DNA of 64,000 nt from Heterodera schachtii (taxonomy: Eukaryota > Nematoda > Chromadorea > Rhabditida > Heteroderidae). The stretch's first letter is position 1, and the number at the start of each line of letters is the position of its first letter. The stretch spans positions 283,663 through 347,662 of the forward strand of contig SIJG01000106.1 in the NCBI GenBank assembly GCA_023374025.1, read 5' to 3'. The position numbers were made by a program, and so were the translations under genes. Positions 1 to 10,800 of this stretch are shown here, piece after piece. The notes under the pieces are model-generated. The model saw nothing but the letters and a program-made list of their open reading frames with translations, searched no databases and was not told the origin of the DNA.

Positions 1-40
1 ATATATTTTTTTTGACAAAAGCTCCAGCAGTGTTGCTAAG

Positions 41-443
41 GGGGCGGAGTCGTTATTTAAAAAACCATCATTATGAAAATTTTTGTCGAAAAATTATTTA
101 TAACTTAGCTTAAAAGCAACCAAATTTTTATTTCTTCATATTATTTGATAGCCCTATGTATTCTCTATCAGTCAGCAAAATTTCAAAAAATTTCGTTAAC
201 TTTTAAAAAAGTTATAGCTCGAGGAACGCAAAAAACCTTGGTTTCCGAACATTTTTGGCCATAACTTTTTTTAACGTTAATAAATTTTTTTGAAATTTTT
301 CAGGCTCATAAAGAACACTTAGAGCTATCGAATGATAGCAAGAATTAAAAATTTGGTTGTTTTAGAGCAAAGTTACAAGCAAAAATTTTTGGTTTTTTAA
401 ATAACGCACATAATGATGGTTTTTAAATAATGACATAGCACCC
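41..443. repeat. Palindromic MITE-like repeat, copy P1
   Basis: The two halves are rough reverse complements around a centre near 240-260. The outer ends carry a 'TTATTTAAAAAACCATCATT' arm and its complement near 405-430. The flanks 34-40 and 444-450 both read TGCTAAG, a probable target-site duplication. The same ends occur at 45776-46200 and 47644-48050. No coding capacity is seen, so it is non-autonomous. Confidence 0.7.
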
Positions 444-585
444 TGCTAAGCTCTCTACAGAATTTAATTAGAAATGAAAAATTTTGAAATTTATCAATTT
501 ATAAGTTTATCAGCACTAATTACACACGAATTTTTTTGTAAAGACTCATAATTAAACAATGACTATGACGTGATCACTTCGAAAA

Positions 586-1310
586 TTGATTTTGACGGCC
601 GAACATTTTTTGGCCCCAAAAAATATTGTTACACAAATTTTTAATGAGTCGGAACTCCGTGGAGACATCGCTTTCATTGTCAAAAAAATTGATGTGCCAA
701 CAAACGCACAGCTACCCTACATGAGTCCGGAACAAGTGATTGTAAGTGTGGCAAAAGAGAAAAGTATAATGTCCGAACCAAAACCCGGCGATCTGACGTT
801 CCAAATTAAAATTCGGATGAGATCTTCGATCATGTGCATTTATGGGATAAACCCGGTGTCTTTCCGATCACATTGATTCAGACAGATTCCCACTGATCAG
901 GGACATATATGAAGGACGGAAGCTGTCTGATTAATAAAAATTTTAATTCGATGAGTGCCCTCATTAACGGGTTCCCATCGGATCCTGATCAAATTAGTTG
1001 TTCCTTGACGAGATAACGATTGGAAAAAAGCGCTCAATGGGTCCTTCTTATTTTGTTATTGCCAGTCCAAATAAGGAACCGTATATCTACCGTACCTAAA
1101 TTTGGGTTAATGCCATTGTTAACATGTACAACTACAACCTATTCCTGATGCCTGTTTAACAGCGCAATTCTTTCAACCACTCCACGGAGGAGGACATTGT
1201 GTGGTCACTTGGCGTGATGCTGTTCACCATGCTGATCAACCGGCACCCATTGCAAGGGATGGCAGATCAAAACTTTGGAAGAAATTGTGGAGAAAATTGA
1301 TAATGCTAAA
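586..1310 (+). pseudogene. Decayed protein-kinase-like remnant
   Basis: Two islands resemble a protein kinase. At about 717-734 the translation reads YMSPEQ, like the activation-loop 'Y(M/A)(S/A)PE' motif. At about 1195-1255 it reads DIVWSLGVMLFTMLINRHPL, like subdomain IX (D-x-WSLG-x-x-L). After that, a one-base frame change restores a helical tail, TLEEIVEKIDNAK, followed by a stop. Between the islands (880-1190) I find no open frame, no glycine loop and no HRD/DFG motif. This looks like the C-lobe of a kinase gene broken by indels. A short exon pair of a real gene is possible but less likely. Confidence 0.4.
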
Positions 1311-1719
1311 TAAGAAAAGAGAACGGATCAAGAGATGGATTTGATCCCTTTTTGCGCTAAATTTATTTTTTTTTAATGCTTTATGTTTAGAATTTAGCAA
1401 CAGTTTTTGTTGTTCGGTTAGCTGTTTTTGTATTTTACAGTGTGAAGAAAATAAGTTTAAGCGAGTTGAATTCTGCTAAACATATAATATCAAGTATGTA
1501 ATTAGCATTATGCCTAACAATTTCTATAAGTACGAAAAAATTATAGCTTTTTCCGAATTGCAAATTTTTTAGGACGGAATTTCAGTTTCCCTGATTTCTT
1601 AAATAAGTTTTTAAAATTGAATAAAATTCATTATGATTTTCTACGATTGTATTTGTTTTATTCTTTTGCACAGTTTTTGGGGAAAACGAAATAAATTTTC
1701 GATTAATTTGTTTCCGATT

Positions 1720-1929
1720 TTACAATATTTGACGAAGAGACACGACTAACAATAGCCAACAATTTTTCATTAGGAAATTTGGCCCATTATACAAAAATTG
1801 ACCCTCCCCTCTGCTCCATTCCCTTTTCTTATCAATGTTTTTCCCAAATTGTTCCTCAATAAGTGCCTCTAAATTTGCACTAATCGCCGTCTGTTTGTCC
1901 CTTTTTTTCACTATTAAATCTTTTCTCAT
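1720..1929 (-). CDS. Unrecognised small ORF, 69 aa
   Basis: A 69-codon open frame beginning MRKDLIVKKRDKQTAISANL. It is basic and helical at the N terminus and hydrophobic at the C terminus. It lies 40 bp upstream of the opposite-strand transporter fragment. It matches nothing I know and has no clear splice sites or duplicated copy in the window. It could be chance, or the remains of the missing Y partner of X4. It is included because this stretch is otherwise empty. Confidence 0.15.
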   Translation of the reverse strand: MRKDLIVKKRDKQTAISANLEALIEEQFGKNIDKKREWSRGEGQFLYNGPNFLMKNCWLLLVVSLRQIL

Positions 1930-1967
1930 AAAAAGTCAATCAATTCCATTAACAAATTCCTTTATAA

Positions 1968-3196
1968 ATGTCTTTCGGAGCAGCAGATAGTGGCGACGAT
2001 TTCGACGATTATGACAAAAACGGAGCGGATGAGAAGGGATTTCGGTGGCCAACCGAGTTTTGCAGTGATTCATTATGCGTAATTAGGGGCGCGTGACAAA
2101 CGCTTTGGTGACTGATCGGTCGGTGCTTCTGTTCTAATCAGATCCGACCAAATGCCACCGCCCCGGGCGGCGCTTCTTTTGTGCTTTTGCCGCTGCTCAC
2201 CCAATGTCTGCAAGACGCGGCCCTCTCCCAAATTCCGCCGCTTTTCCTCCTCGTCACTTTGCCCATTTTGTGGGTCCAATTGTCCGCTGCACGGCGTGAA
2301 CAGCGCGAAACGCACTGCGACCGTTCCCTGCCGCGTGGCATTCTGATCAAAATGAGAAAAGTGCTGATTTAAAATGATTGGACTAATTTAAAAAAATAAT
2401 AATAATAATAATTGATTAAGGGTATCACAATTATGTTGTTTGGTCTGAAGTCTCTGTTGCTGGTGAGAAATTGCTACGGTTGGCTTTGGGGCAACGAAAA
2501 TGTGCCAATGGTCGAATTGCTGTCACCTGCCATTCATTTGGCCACTTTGGTCAGTCTTTCCGCGTTTATTGGCCAATTATTTGACAGATTGTTCTATGCC
2601 ACTACGCCGAGCAGTGCCGTTCGGTCGGCTTGGTCTCGCCCGGCCCTTTGTTCTGCACTTGGCTGTTGTTCGTCGTTTTTGGCACTTCCGAATTTCTCTT
2701 TTGGCTTCGTGTCAGTTTGCCCTGCGGCATCAATTCGAAATAGTCAAAAAAAAAAATTTTCCTCACTTAAATGCTTTTTCTTTTTTTTTCAGAATGTTCG
2801 TTCCGCAGATTTTGTGCGCCCTTTGGTCCCTCTGATTTGGTGGCCTTTGTGCTGTTTGCAGCTGTTTCTTCACCTTTTCTCCGAATTTAAGCGCTCAAAT
2901 TGGGACGACGAAGTGCCAATCACTGTATTATTTGGTTAATTTGTCCATTTTAGCCCAATTCGTCGCCCGAACCCCGCGCTTCCTTTGTGAGTCGAATATT
3001 CTTTTTTTGGTTGGATCCGCTCGTGTGGCGAGGCCATCGTAAACCTTTGGCTGAGAGGGATGTTTTTGTGCTCGAGCCATCGCTGAAAGCGCAGCGACTT
3101 TTCCAACGGTGGACGGGGGAGAGAAAGCGGCAGAAAAAGCGTGCGTTTTTGCTGGATAAAAATGGGCTAGTGCGTTTTATAAATCCGCCAGCATAG
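1968..3196 (+). pseudogene. ABCC/MRP-type ABC transporter, N-terminal fragment (TMD0-L0)
   Basis: Five exons with GT-AG borders fit together in phase 0: 1968-2078, 2142-2360, 2421-2710, 2793-2912 and 2954-3196. The product starts MSFGAADSGDDFDDYD, then FCSDSLC. TMD0-like hydrophobic segments follow (LLPLLTQCLQDAALSQIPPL and LLSPAIHLATLVSLSAFIG). The end is the typical L0 signature SFVSRIFFFWLDPLVWRGHR-KPLAERDVFVL, equivalent to 'SFLSR-FWW-GYR-PLE-DLW-L' of ABCC proteins. Exon 3 needs a one-base frameshift near 2590: it reads one frame up to QLFDR, then another from LCHYAEQCRSVG to FLFWLR. A stop at 3194-3196 is followed by AATAAA at about 3212. The core membrane domains and both nucleotide-binding domains are absent, so it cannot be a working pump. 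It is either a duplicated 5' end or a gene broken by rearrangement. Confidence 0.75.
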
Positions 3197-3599
3197 GCCT
3201 TTAAAATCCACAATAAATTAAAATATAATTATGCGTCAAAAGCTATTTTTTATTCGACAAAATGATCATCAGGGAACTCCAAATATGTATACCTATTTAT
3301 TATTTGCCAAAAAAGGCAATAAAATGCTAAAACCCCCAAAAAGACCAAAAATATTTGCCAAAAATTGAAACAAAACTGCATAATAAAAAAAGTGAATTAT
3401 TCAAAATCTCATTCATTACCAATTTCGCTAGCAAAATTGCAAATAAAATCATTTTAATGCTTTTAGGTGTTAATCTATTCTCTTATCTCCTAAAGTTAAA
3501 AACATTCCGAAATTTCATCAATGCAATTGCTCTTTTATAGCGTTTTTGCTTTCAATTTATGTAGCATAAATCTAATAAATTTTATATAATACATGCCGT
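3197..3599. other. AT-rich spacer, no gene seen
   Basis: AT-rich sequence between the transporter fragment and the foldback element. It has a possible poly(A) signal (AATAAA at about 3212) and no frame with recognisable coding character. Confidence 0.5.
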
Positions 3600-4576
3600 G
3601 TCCCGACATTTGCGGTCCGACATTTGCGGCCCCGACATTTGCGGTCCGACATTTGCGGCCCCCAGCCAAAAACGACAATTGCGGCCCGACTTTTGCGGCC
3701 GACATTTGCGCCCCCGACATTTGCGGCCCATTTCTTAAGGGCCATTTTCCGACATTTGCGGCCCAACCAAAATTAGACTTAAATTTAATAAATTTTACAT
3801 AAATTACATGCTTAAAAATAATCAACAAACTCATTTTGTTTATAAATTTCATTTCTCTTCAAATTTACGCCGAACTTTATCCGGTCTATATAATTCATTT
3901 CACTGGGCTTGCTCAAGACCCCAATTGGAGCGTTGGGCGGAGTGGCGACAGGCAAAATCATTGAGGATCTGCTAGCATTGCTCATCGATCAATTTGATGA
4001 TGACGGTATACCCGGTTCTTTCAACAGTATAGTTTAGCTGTTTGGTTTTAAGATATGTCCGAATTAATCAACCCTCTTTTCCCGATTCTTTTTCAAATCG
4101 ACAAAAACGAATTTTTGGTTGAAGCAGAAAAATGTCCGAATTAATCAACCCTCTTTTCCCGATTCTTTTTCAAATCGACAAAAACGAATTTTTGGTTGAA
4201 GCAGAAAACTTTAATTCGGAGTTTTTATTTACTGGAATTATTTTTATGCTGATCAAAAAACGATTTAAATATCTAAATAAATGTAGAATACTGGATAGAA
4301 CGATTTAATTTATGTATAATTTATGCCTAAATAAGTCTAATTTTGGTTGGGCCGCAAATGTCGGGCCGCAAATGTCGGAAAATGGCCCTTAAGAAATGGG
4401 CCGCAAATGTCCGGACCGCAAAGTCCGACCGCATTTGTCGACCGCAATTGTCGTTTTTGGCTGGGGGCCGCAAATGTCCGGACCGCAAAAGTTCGACCGC
4501 ATTTGTCGGGCCGCAAATGTCCGATTTCCAGCAGGCCGCAAATGTCCGGCCCTCAAATGTCCGGACCGCAAATGTC
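3600..4576. mobile_element. Foldback-like element with tandem-repeat inverted termini
   Basis: The left arm (3600-3770) is a tandem array of a 14-17 bp unit 'CCGACATTTGCGG'. The right arm (4345-4576) is the same array in reverse complement. The arms extend into unique sequence (AACCAAAATTAGACTTA at 3771 against TAAGTCTAATTTTGGTT at 4333), so the whole unit is inverted. The core carries a 77-bp direct duplication and a short frame reading PIGALGGVATGKIIEDLLAL that I do not recognise. No transposase is seen. Confidence 0.65.
4055..4208. repeat. 77-bp tandem duplication (2 copies)
   Basis: Positions 4055-4131 and 4132-4208 are almost identical. Both begin ATGTCCGAATTAATCAACCC. They lie inside the foldback element core. 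Confidence 0.85.
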
Positions 4577-4898
4577 CTATAACCATCTCAGGTTTTTCTC
4601 AATTAGCATGCAAAATTTCAAAAATTTCATCGACTTTCGAAAAAGCCCATAGCTTATAGCAAATTTGTTAATTTGACTCGAAATTTTGCAGGATAATAAA
4701 GAAAAACTATGGGCTATCGAAAAGATACCAAGAATGCAACATTTGCTTGCTTTTAAGCAAAATTATGCCATATTTTGTCGAAAAAATAGCCTAAAATGGC
4801 GGATTTTACTAAATGTCCAAAGGTGGCGCGGATGATTTTGCGAAAGGTCCCAGCAAAATTTGTATTTCTTTTTCCCAAATGCAAAAGCCTTAAAAATT

Positions 4899-7800
4899 TT
4901 ACTGCCGTATTTGTTTGAGCCCACTCAGTTGCATTTTTAATTCAGCTTTAGCTTCCGCGAGCTGTTGCTTCTTTTCTGCCAACCTTTTTTTGCTTTCGCT
5001 TTTGTCAAGCCGGCGATGACCACCGTCGTGGTAACTTTGTTGTTGGACATTTCTTGGTGAGTCCATGTCCGAGTCCACGTCGGATTCATCATCTTCATCA
5101 TCAAATCCATTTCCTCCCATCATTATGAACTCATTATGGCGCACAATCGCTTCACGTTGCTGCCTTTGTTGTTGCCGCTTTTCCTCCGCTTCACGCTCCG
5201 AGTTTGTGCGCAAAAATTTAAATGGCTTATTCGTAATAGGATTGATGCCATGAACATTTTCGGCAACATCAAAGGGGCCGCCGGTTGATGTGCCAGCAGC
5301 AGAGGATGATGACGGGTCAAAAGGAATGCCGCCGCCAATTGCTGGCGGTGAACTCTTCATCCGATGCGGCTTCGGTGGACGTAAACGATGCGATGCCGAA
5401 AATGATGATGAAGGTGATGGTGATGACAATGATGATGATGGTGACGATGATGATGAGGATGATTGTGATGGTGGTGGTGGTCCGTATGAAAATTCTCTTC
5501 GCCGATATAAATTCCGTTTTAATTTATTGAGCTGATCATCTTCATCATTCCGACGCGATCGCCTTGGGCGATTATTTTGTTTGTGCAGTTTTTTTGTTAT
5601 TTTAACGTCTCCTTCAAGTTGGGCAATATTTCCTGGAAAAAAATAAAAAATTCAAAGATCGGATTAATGAAAAAACCGAAAACTGAAATGCCAAGATTCC
5701 TTGAAAAGTCGTCTGGCATAAAAATTTGGTTATTTAGTTCGGCACCACCGGCTAATTTTTTTTTGGCTTTTACGAAAAATTCTTATATAAACTTCATAAA
5801 TTTCTCTTTTTAGCCAACCCCTTCTACTCCACCTATAATATGCATATCCAAAAAATTTTTTAAATGCATTTATTACCATCCAAGCTTTAGTTGTTACCAT
5901 CACAGCTTTCCTACTGTAAGAATATATAAGTACAGTATGTTAGAACAAAAATTCCGCCATATGGTATACTCAACTACATCCACTCACAAAATATTTTAAC
6001 CATCACAGCTTTCCTACTGTAATCACATTTATAAGTACAGCATGCTATAACAAAGATTCCGCCATATGGTATACTCAACTACATCCACTCACAAAATATT
6101 TTAACCATCACAGCTTTCCTACTGTAATCACATTTATAAGTACAGCATGCTATAACAAAGATTCCGCCATATGGTATACTCAACTACATCCACTCACAAA
6201 ATATTTTAACCAGCACAGCTTTCCTACTGTAATCACATTTATAAGTACAGCATGCTATAACAAAGATTCCGCCATATGGTATACTCAACTACATCCACTC
6301 ACAAAATATTTTAACCAGCACAGCTTTCCTACTGTAATCACATTTATAAGTACAGCATGCTATAACAAAGATTCCGCCATATGGTATACTCAACTACATC
6401 CACTCACAAAATATTTTAACCAGCACAGCTTTCCTACTGTAATCACATTTATAAGTACAGCATGCTATAACAAAGATTCCGCCATATGGTATACTCAACT
6501 ACATCCACTCACAAAATATTTTAACCAGCACAGCTTTCCTACTGTAATCACATTTATAAGTACAGCATGCTATAACAAAGATTCCGCCATATGGTATCAT
6601 CCACTACATCCACTCACAAAATATTTTAACCAGCACAGCTTTCCTACTGTAATCACATTTATAAGTACAGCATGCTATAACAAAGATTCCGCCATATGGT
6701 ATACTCAACTACATCCACTCACAAAATATTTTAACCAGCACAGCTTTCCTACTGTAATCACATTTATAAGTACAGTATGCTATAACAAAGATTCCGCCAT
6801 ATGGTATCATCCACTACATCCACTCACAAAATATTTTAACCATCACAGCTTTCCTACTGTAATCACATTTATGAGTACAGTATGCTATAACAAAGATTCC
6901 GCCATATGGTATCATCCACTACACCCACTCCAAAATGTTTTTACCATAACAGCTTTGCTGCTGTAATCATATTATAGGTACAGTATGCTATAACAAAGAA
7001 TCCGCCATATGGTATCATCCACTACATCTACTCCCAAAATGTTTTACCATCACAGTTTTCCTACTGTAATCACATTTATAAGTACAGTATGCCTATAACA
7101 AAGATTCTCGCCCATACGCTTGGGATAACACCCAGTGCCGCCGGCGGGAGGATAATTTTTGACTATTAAATCACACAAAAATTCACTCACCCATTGACTT
7201 TCCCAGTTGCTCCGATGTTGTTTCATCCGAGAACATTTTGTCCTGGAATGCCTTGATCCACTCCGAGCCCTTGACACAATCCATGGCCTTTTTCCGCTCC
7301 TCCCTGCTCCGCGCGTTCAACATTTCCCATTTGTACTCATCCGTTTCCTTGTCGAACATTGCCTGGTGGCTTTTGGCATCTTTGCTACAACAAAATAAAA
7401 CGGACAATTAAACAACCATGGGGCAGGGAGGGTGTCCTGGATTTCGGGATGGATCGGCATGGGTAGAGCATGGATGATCCCATGGATTTCGCGGGAAGGA
7501 GCGGCATGGATAGGGTAGGGAGGGTGCCCAGGATTTCGGGATGGATCGGCATGGATAGAGCATGGATGATCCCATGGATTTCGCGGGAAGGAGCGGCATG
7601 GATAGGGTAGGGAGGGTGCCCAGGATTTCGGGATGGATCGGCATGGATAGAGCATGGATGATCCCATGGATTTCGCGGGGAAGGAGCGGCATGGATAGGG
7701 TAGGGAGGGTGCCCAGGATTTCGGGATGGATCGGCATGGATAGAGCATGGATGATCCCATGGATTTCGCGGGAAGGAGCGGCATGGATAGGGCAGGGAGG

Positions 7801-10800
7801 GTGTCCTGGATTTCGGGATGGATCGGCATGGGTAGAGCATGGATGATCCCATGGATTTCGCGGTAAGGAGCGGCATGGATAGGGCAGGGAGGGTGTCCTG
7901 GATTTCGGGATGGATCGGCATGGGTAGAGCATGGATGATCCCATGGATTTTGCGGTAAGGAGCGGCATGGATAGGGCAGGGAGGGTGTCCTGGATTTCGA
8001 GATGGATCGGCATGGGTAGAGCATGGATGATCCCATGGATTTCGCGGTAAGGAGCGGCATGGATAGGGCAGGGAGGGTGTCCAGGATTTCGGGATGGATC
8101 GGCATGGGTAGAGCATGGATGATCCCATGGATTTCGCGGTAAGGAGCGGCATGGATAGGGCAGGGAGGGTGTCCAGGATTTCGGGATGGATCGGCATGGG
8201 TAGAGCATGGATGATCCCATGGATTTCGCGGTAAGGAGCGGCATGGATAGGGCAGGGAGGGTGTCCTGGATTTCGAGATGGATCGGCATGGGTAGAGCAT
8301 GGATGATCCCATGGATTTCGCGGTAAGGAGCGGCATGGATAGGGCAGGGAGGGTGTCCTGGATTTCGGGATGGATCGGCATGGGTAGAGCATGGATGATC
8401 CCATGGAGTTCGCGGTAAGGAGCGGCATGGATAGGGCAGGGAGGGTGTCCTGGATTTCGGGATGGATCGGCATGGGTAGAGCATGGATGATCCCATGGAT
8501 TTCGCGGGAAGGAGCGGCATGGATAGGGTAGGGAGGGTGCCCAGGATTTCGGGATGGATCGGCATGGGTAGAGCATGGATGATCCCATGGATTTCGCGGG
8601 AAGGAGCGGCATGGATAGGGTAGGGAGGGTGCCCAGGATTTCGGGATGGATCGGCATGGGTAGAGCATGGATGATCCCATGGATTTCGCGGGAAGGAGCG
8701 GCATGGATAGGGCAGGGGGGGTGTCCTGGATTTCGGGATGGATTGGCATGGGTAGAGCATGGATGATCCCATGGATTTCGCGGTAAGGAGCGGCATGGAT
8801 AGGGCAGGGAGGGTGTCCTGGATTTCGAGATGGATCGGCATGGGTAGAGCATGGATGATCCCATGGATTTCGCGGTAAGGAGCGGCATGGATAGGGCAGG
8901 GAGGGTGTCCTGGATTTCGGGATGGATCGGCATGGGTAGAGCATGGATGATCCCATGGATTTCGCGGTAAGGAGCGGCATGGATAGGGCAGGGAGGGTGT
9001 CCTGGATTTCGGGATGGATCGGCATGGGTAGAGCATGGATGATCCCATGGATTTCGCGGTAAGGAGCGGCATGGATAGGGCAGGGAGGGTGTCCTGGATT
9101 TCGGGATGGATCGGCATGGGTAGAGCATGGATGATACCATGGATTTCGCGGGAAGGAGCGGCATGGATAGGGTAGGGAGGGTGTCCAGGATTTCGAGATG
9201 GATCGGCATGGGTAGAGCATGGATGATCCCATGGATTTCGCGGGAAGGAGCGGCATGGATAGGGCAGGGAGGGTGTCCTGGATTTCGGGATGGATCGGCA
9301 TGGGTAGAAGAGCATGGATGATCCCATGGATTTCGCGGGAAGGAGCGGCATGGATAGGGTAGGGAGGGTGTCCTGGATTTCGGGATGGATCGGCATGGGT
9401 AGAAGAGCATGGATGATCCCATGGATTTCGCGGGAAGGAGCGGCATGGATAGGGTAGGTCGTCCGGCGACGTTTCGGCCGGCGACGTTTTGGGGTGCACC
9501 CCATGGACGATCCCATGAATTTCGGGATGGATCGATTTCGGCACAGAGGGTGTAATTTTCTTGAAAAATTAATGATTTTAATAAAAAGAATTTAAAAAAA
9601 TAAATAATTTCTCCCCTAAACCTTAGGAGCTTGGGGATTTCGCAAAATTTGATCAAAAATTGTGGCCTTGGACATCATGCAAAATCCCTTGCGGAACCCG
9701 TTCCCGAATCAGCCGACTTCAGCAGTTGGCACAATTTGTGCCAAAATGTTTTCTCGCTGACCGTGTGGGATTGCGAAAAAACTCCATGATGAAATTTTTT
9801 CTTGACTTTTCTTCCAGTGGTTCCCAATCATCTCTGTTTTCGTCAAAAGTCGAGTGCATTTGCGGGTCGAATTCGAATTTCAACCCATGGAAATCCTAAA
9901 AATGGGAATTTAAAATTTATTTACAAATCATTAATTTCGACAAAGTTTCAATTTCAATTTAATCAATTAGACATATTCATGCATTGTTCTTTTAACTTAA
10001 AAAAATTGAGTTCGAACTTATTTTTGCAACTTTTTAAAAAATTCGAAATCTGAATTTTTATTTTGAAAAATTTCTCAAACAAAATTTCAATTTTTTCGAC
10101 TTTTTTGGTAATGGATTTAGATTGTTGTTCCTAAATTTTGGGGTCCTAAGCCAGGTTTCGCTTCACCAGACGGAAGATCCCTGAAATTATGACAATTTTT
10201 TGTGTGCCAAAAAACGCCCCCTTTTCTTGGCAAATTTAGCCAACCCAGGGTCGGGGGTTGGGCCAAATAATTGGCCCTAAAATTTGGCCATAAACCCTGG
10301 GCCATGCAAGCCACCACCACCACCTGTCAGCAAGCAGTTCACCTTGTTCAACGGGTTGCACACGAAGCTGCGGATCTCCTCCTTCTGGAACTCCATTTGT
10401 TTGGCCAACGCGGCCCAGTTGCGGAATTGGACTTCAAATGCCGCCTTGCGGCACATGTCGCGCGCCAAACGATCAAAAACCGCGTCCACCAGCAGCACAT
10501 GGATGATCAGTTGGATGCGCTCGTGATTGTCCGAATTTGTTAGCCCATGTGCGTACAATTTGTGCCCTGAAATGAAATAATGACCGATCAACGAGTGGTG
10601 GATTAGGGCTTCCAATTTGAAGGAAATCCATGTTTTTTTCCTGGACTATGGGAGGCCTGAAACGTATGAAAAACATGTTTTTAGCTTGATTTGAAGCTAA
10701 GCTTCTATGATGGATTTCTATATCCATATTTTCCGTATTTCGCAATTTTATGTCCATATTTGTCCATTTTTTCGCATTTAAGTCCATATTATATGGTCCT

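Noticed and set aside
3535..4659. Open frames with repeated GRKCR/GPQMS peptides
   Set aside because: They come from the tandem arms of the foldback element on either strand.
5882..7110. Regularly spaced repeats that could suggest a CRISPR array
   Set aside because: The whole 105-bp monomer is repeated with no unique spacers, and the DNA is eukaryotic.
7317..9656. Very long overlapping minus-strand open frames (over 700 codons each)
   Set aside because: They are produced by a 92-bp tandem repeat lacking stops in all three frames and overlap the real X4 exon 10 at one end. No start context or conserved protein.
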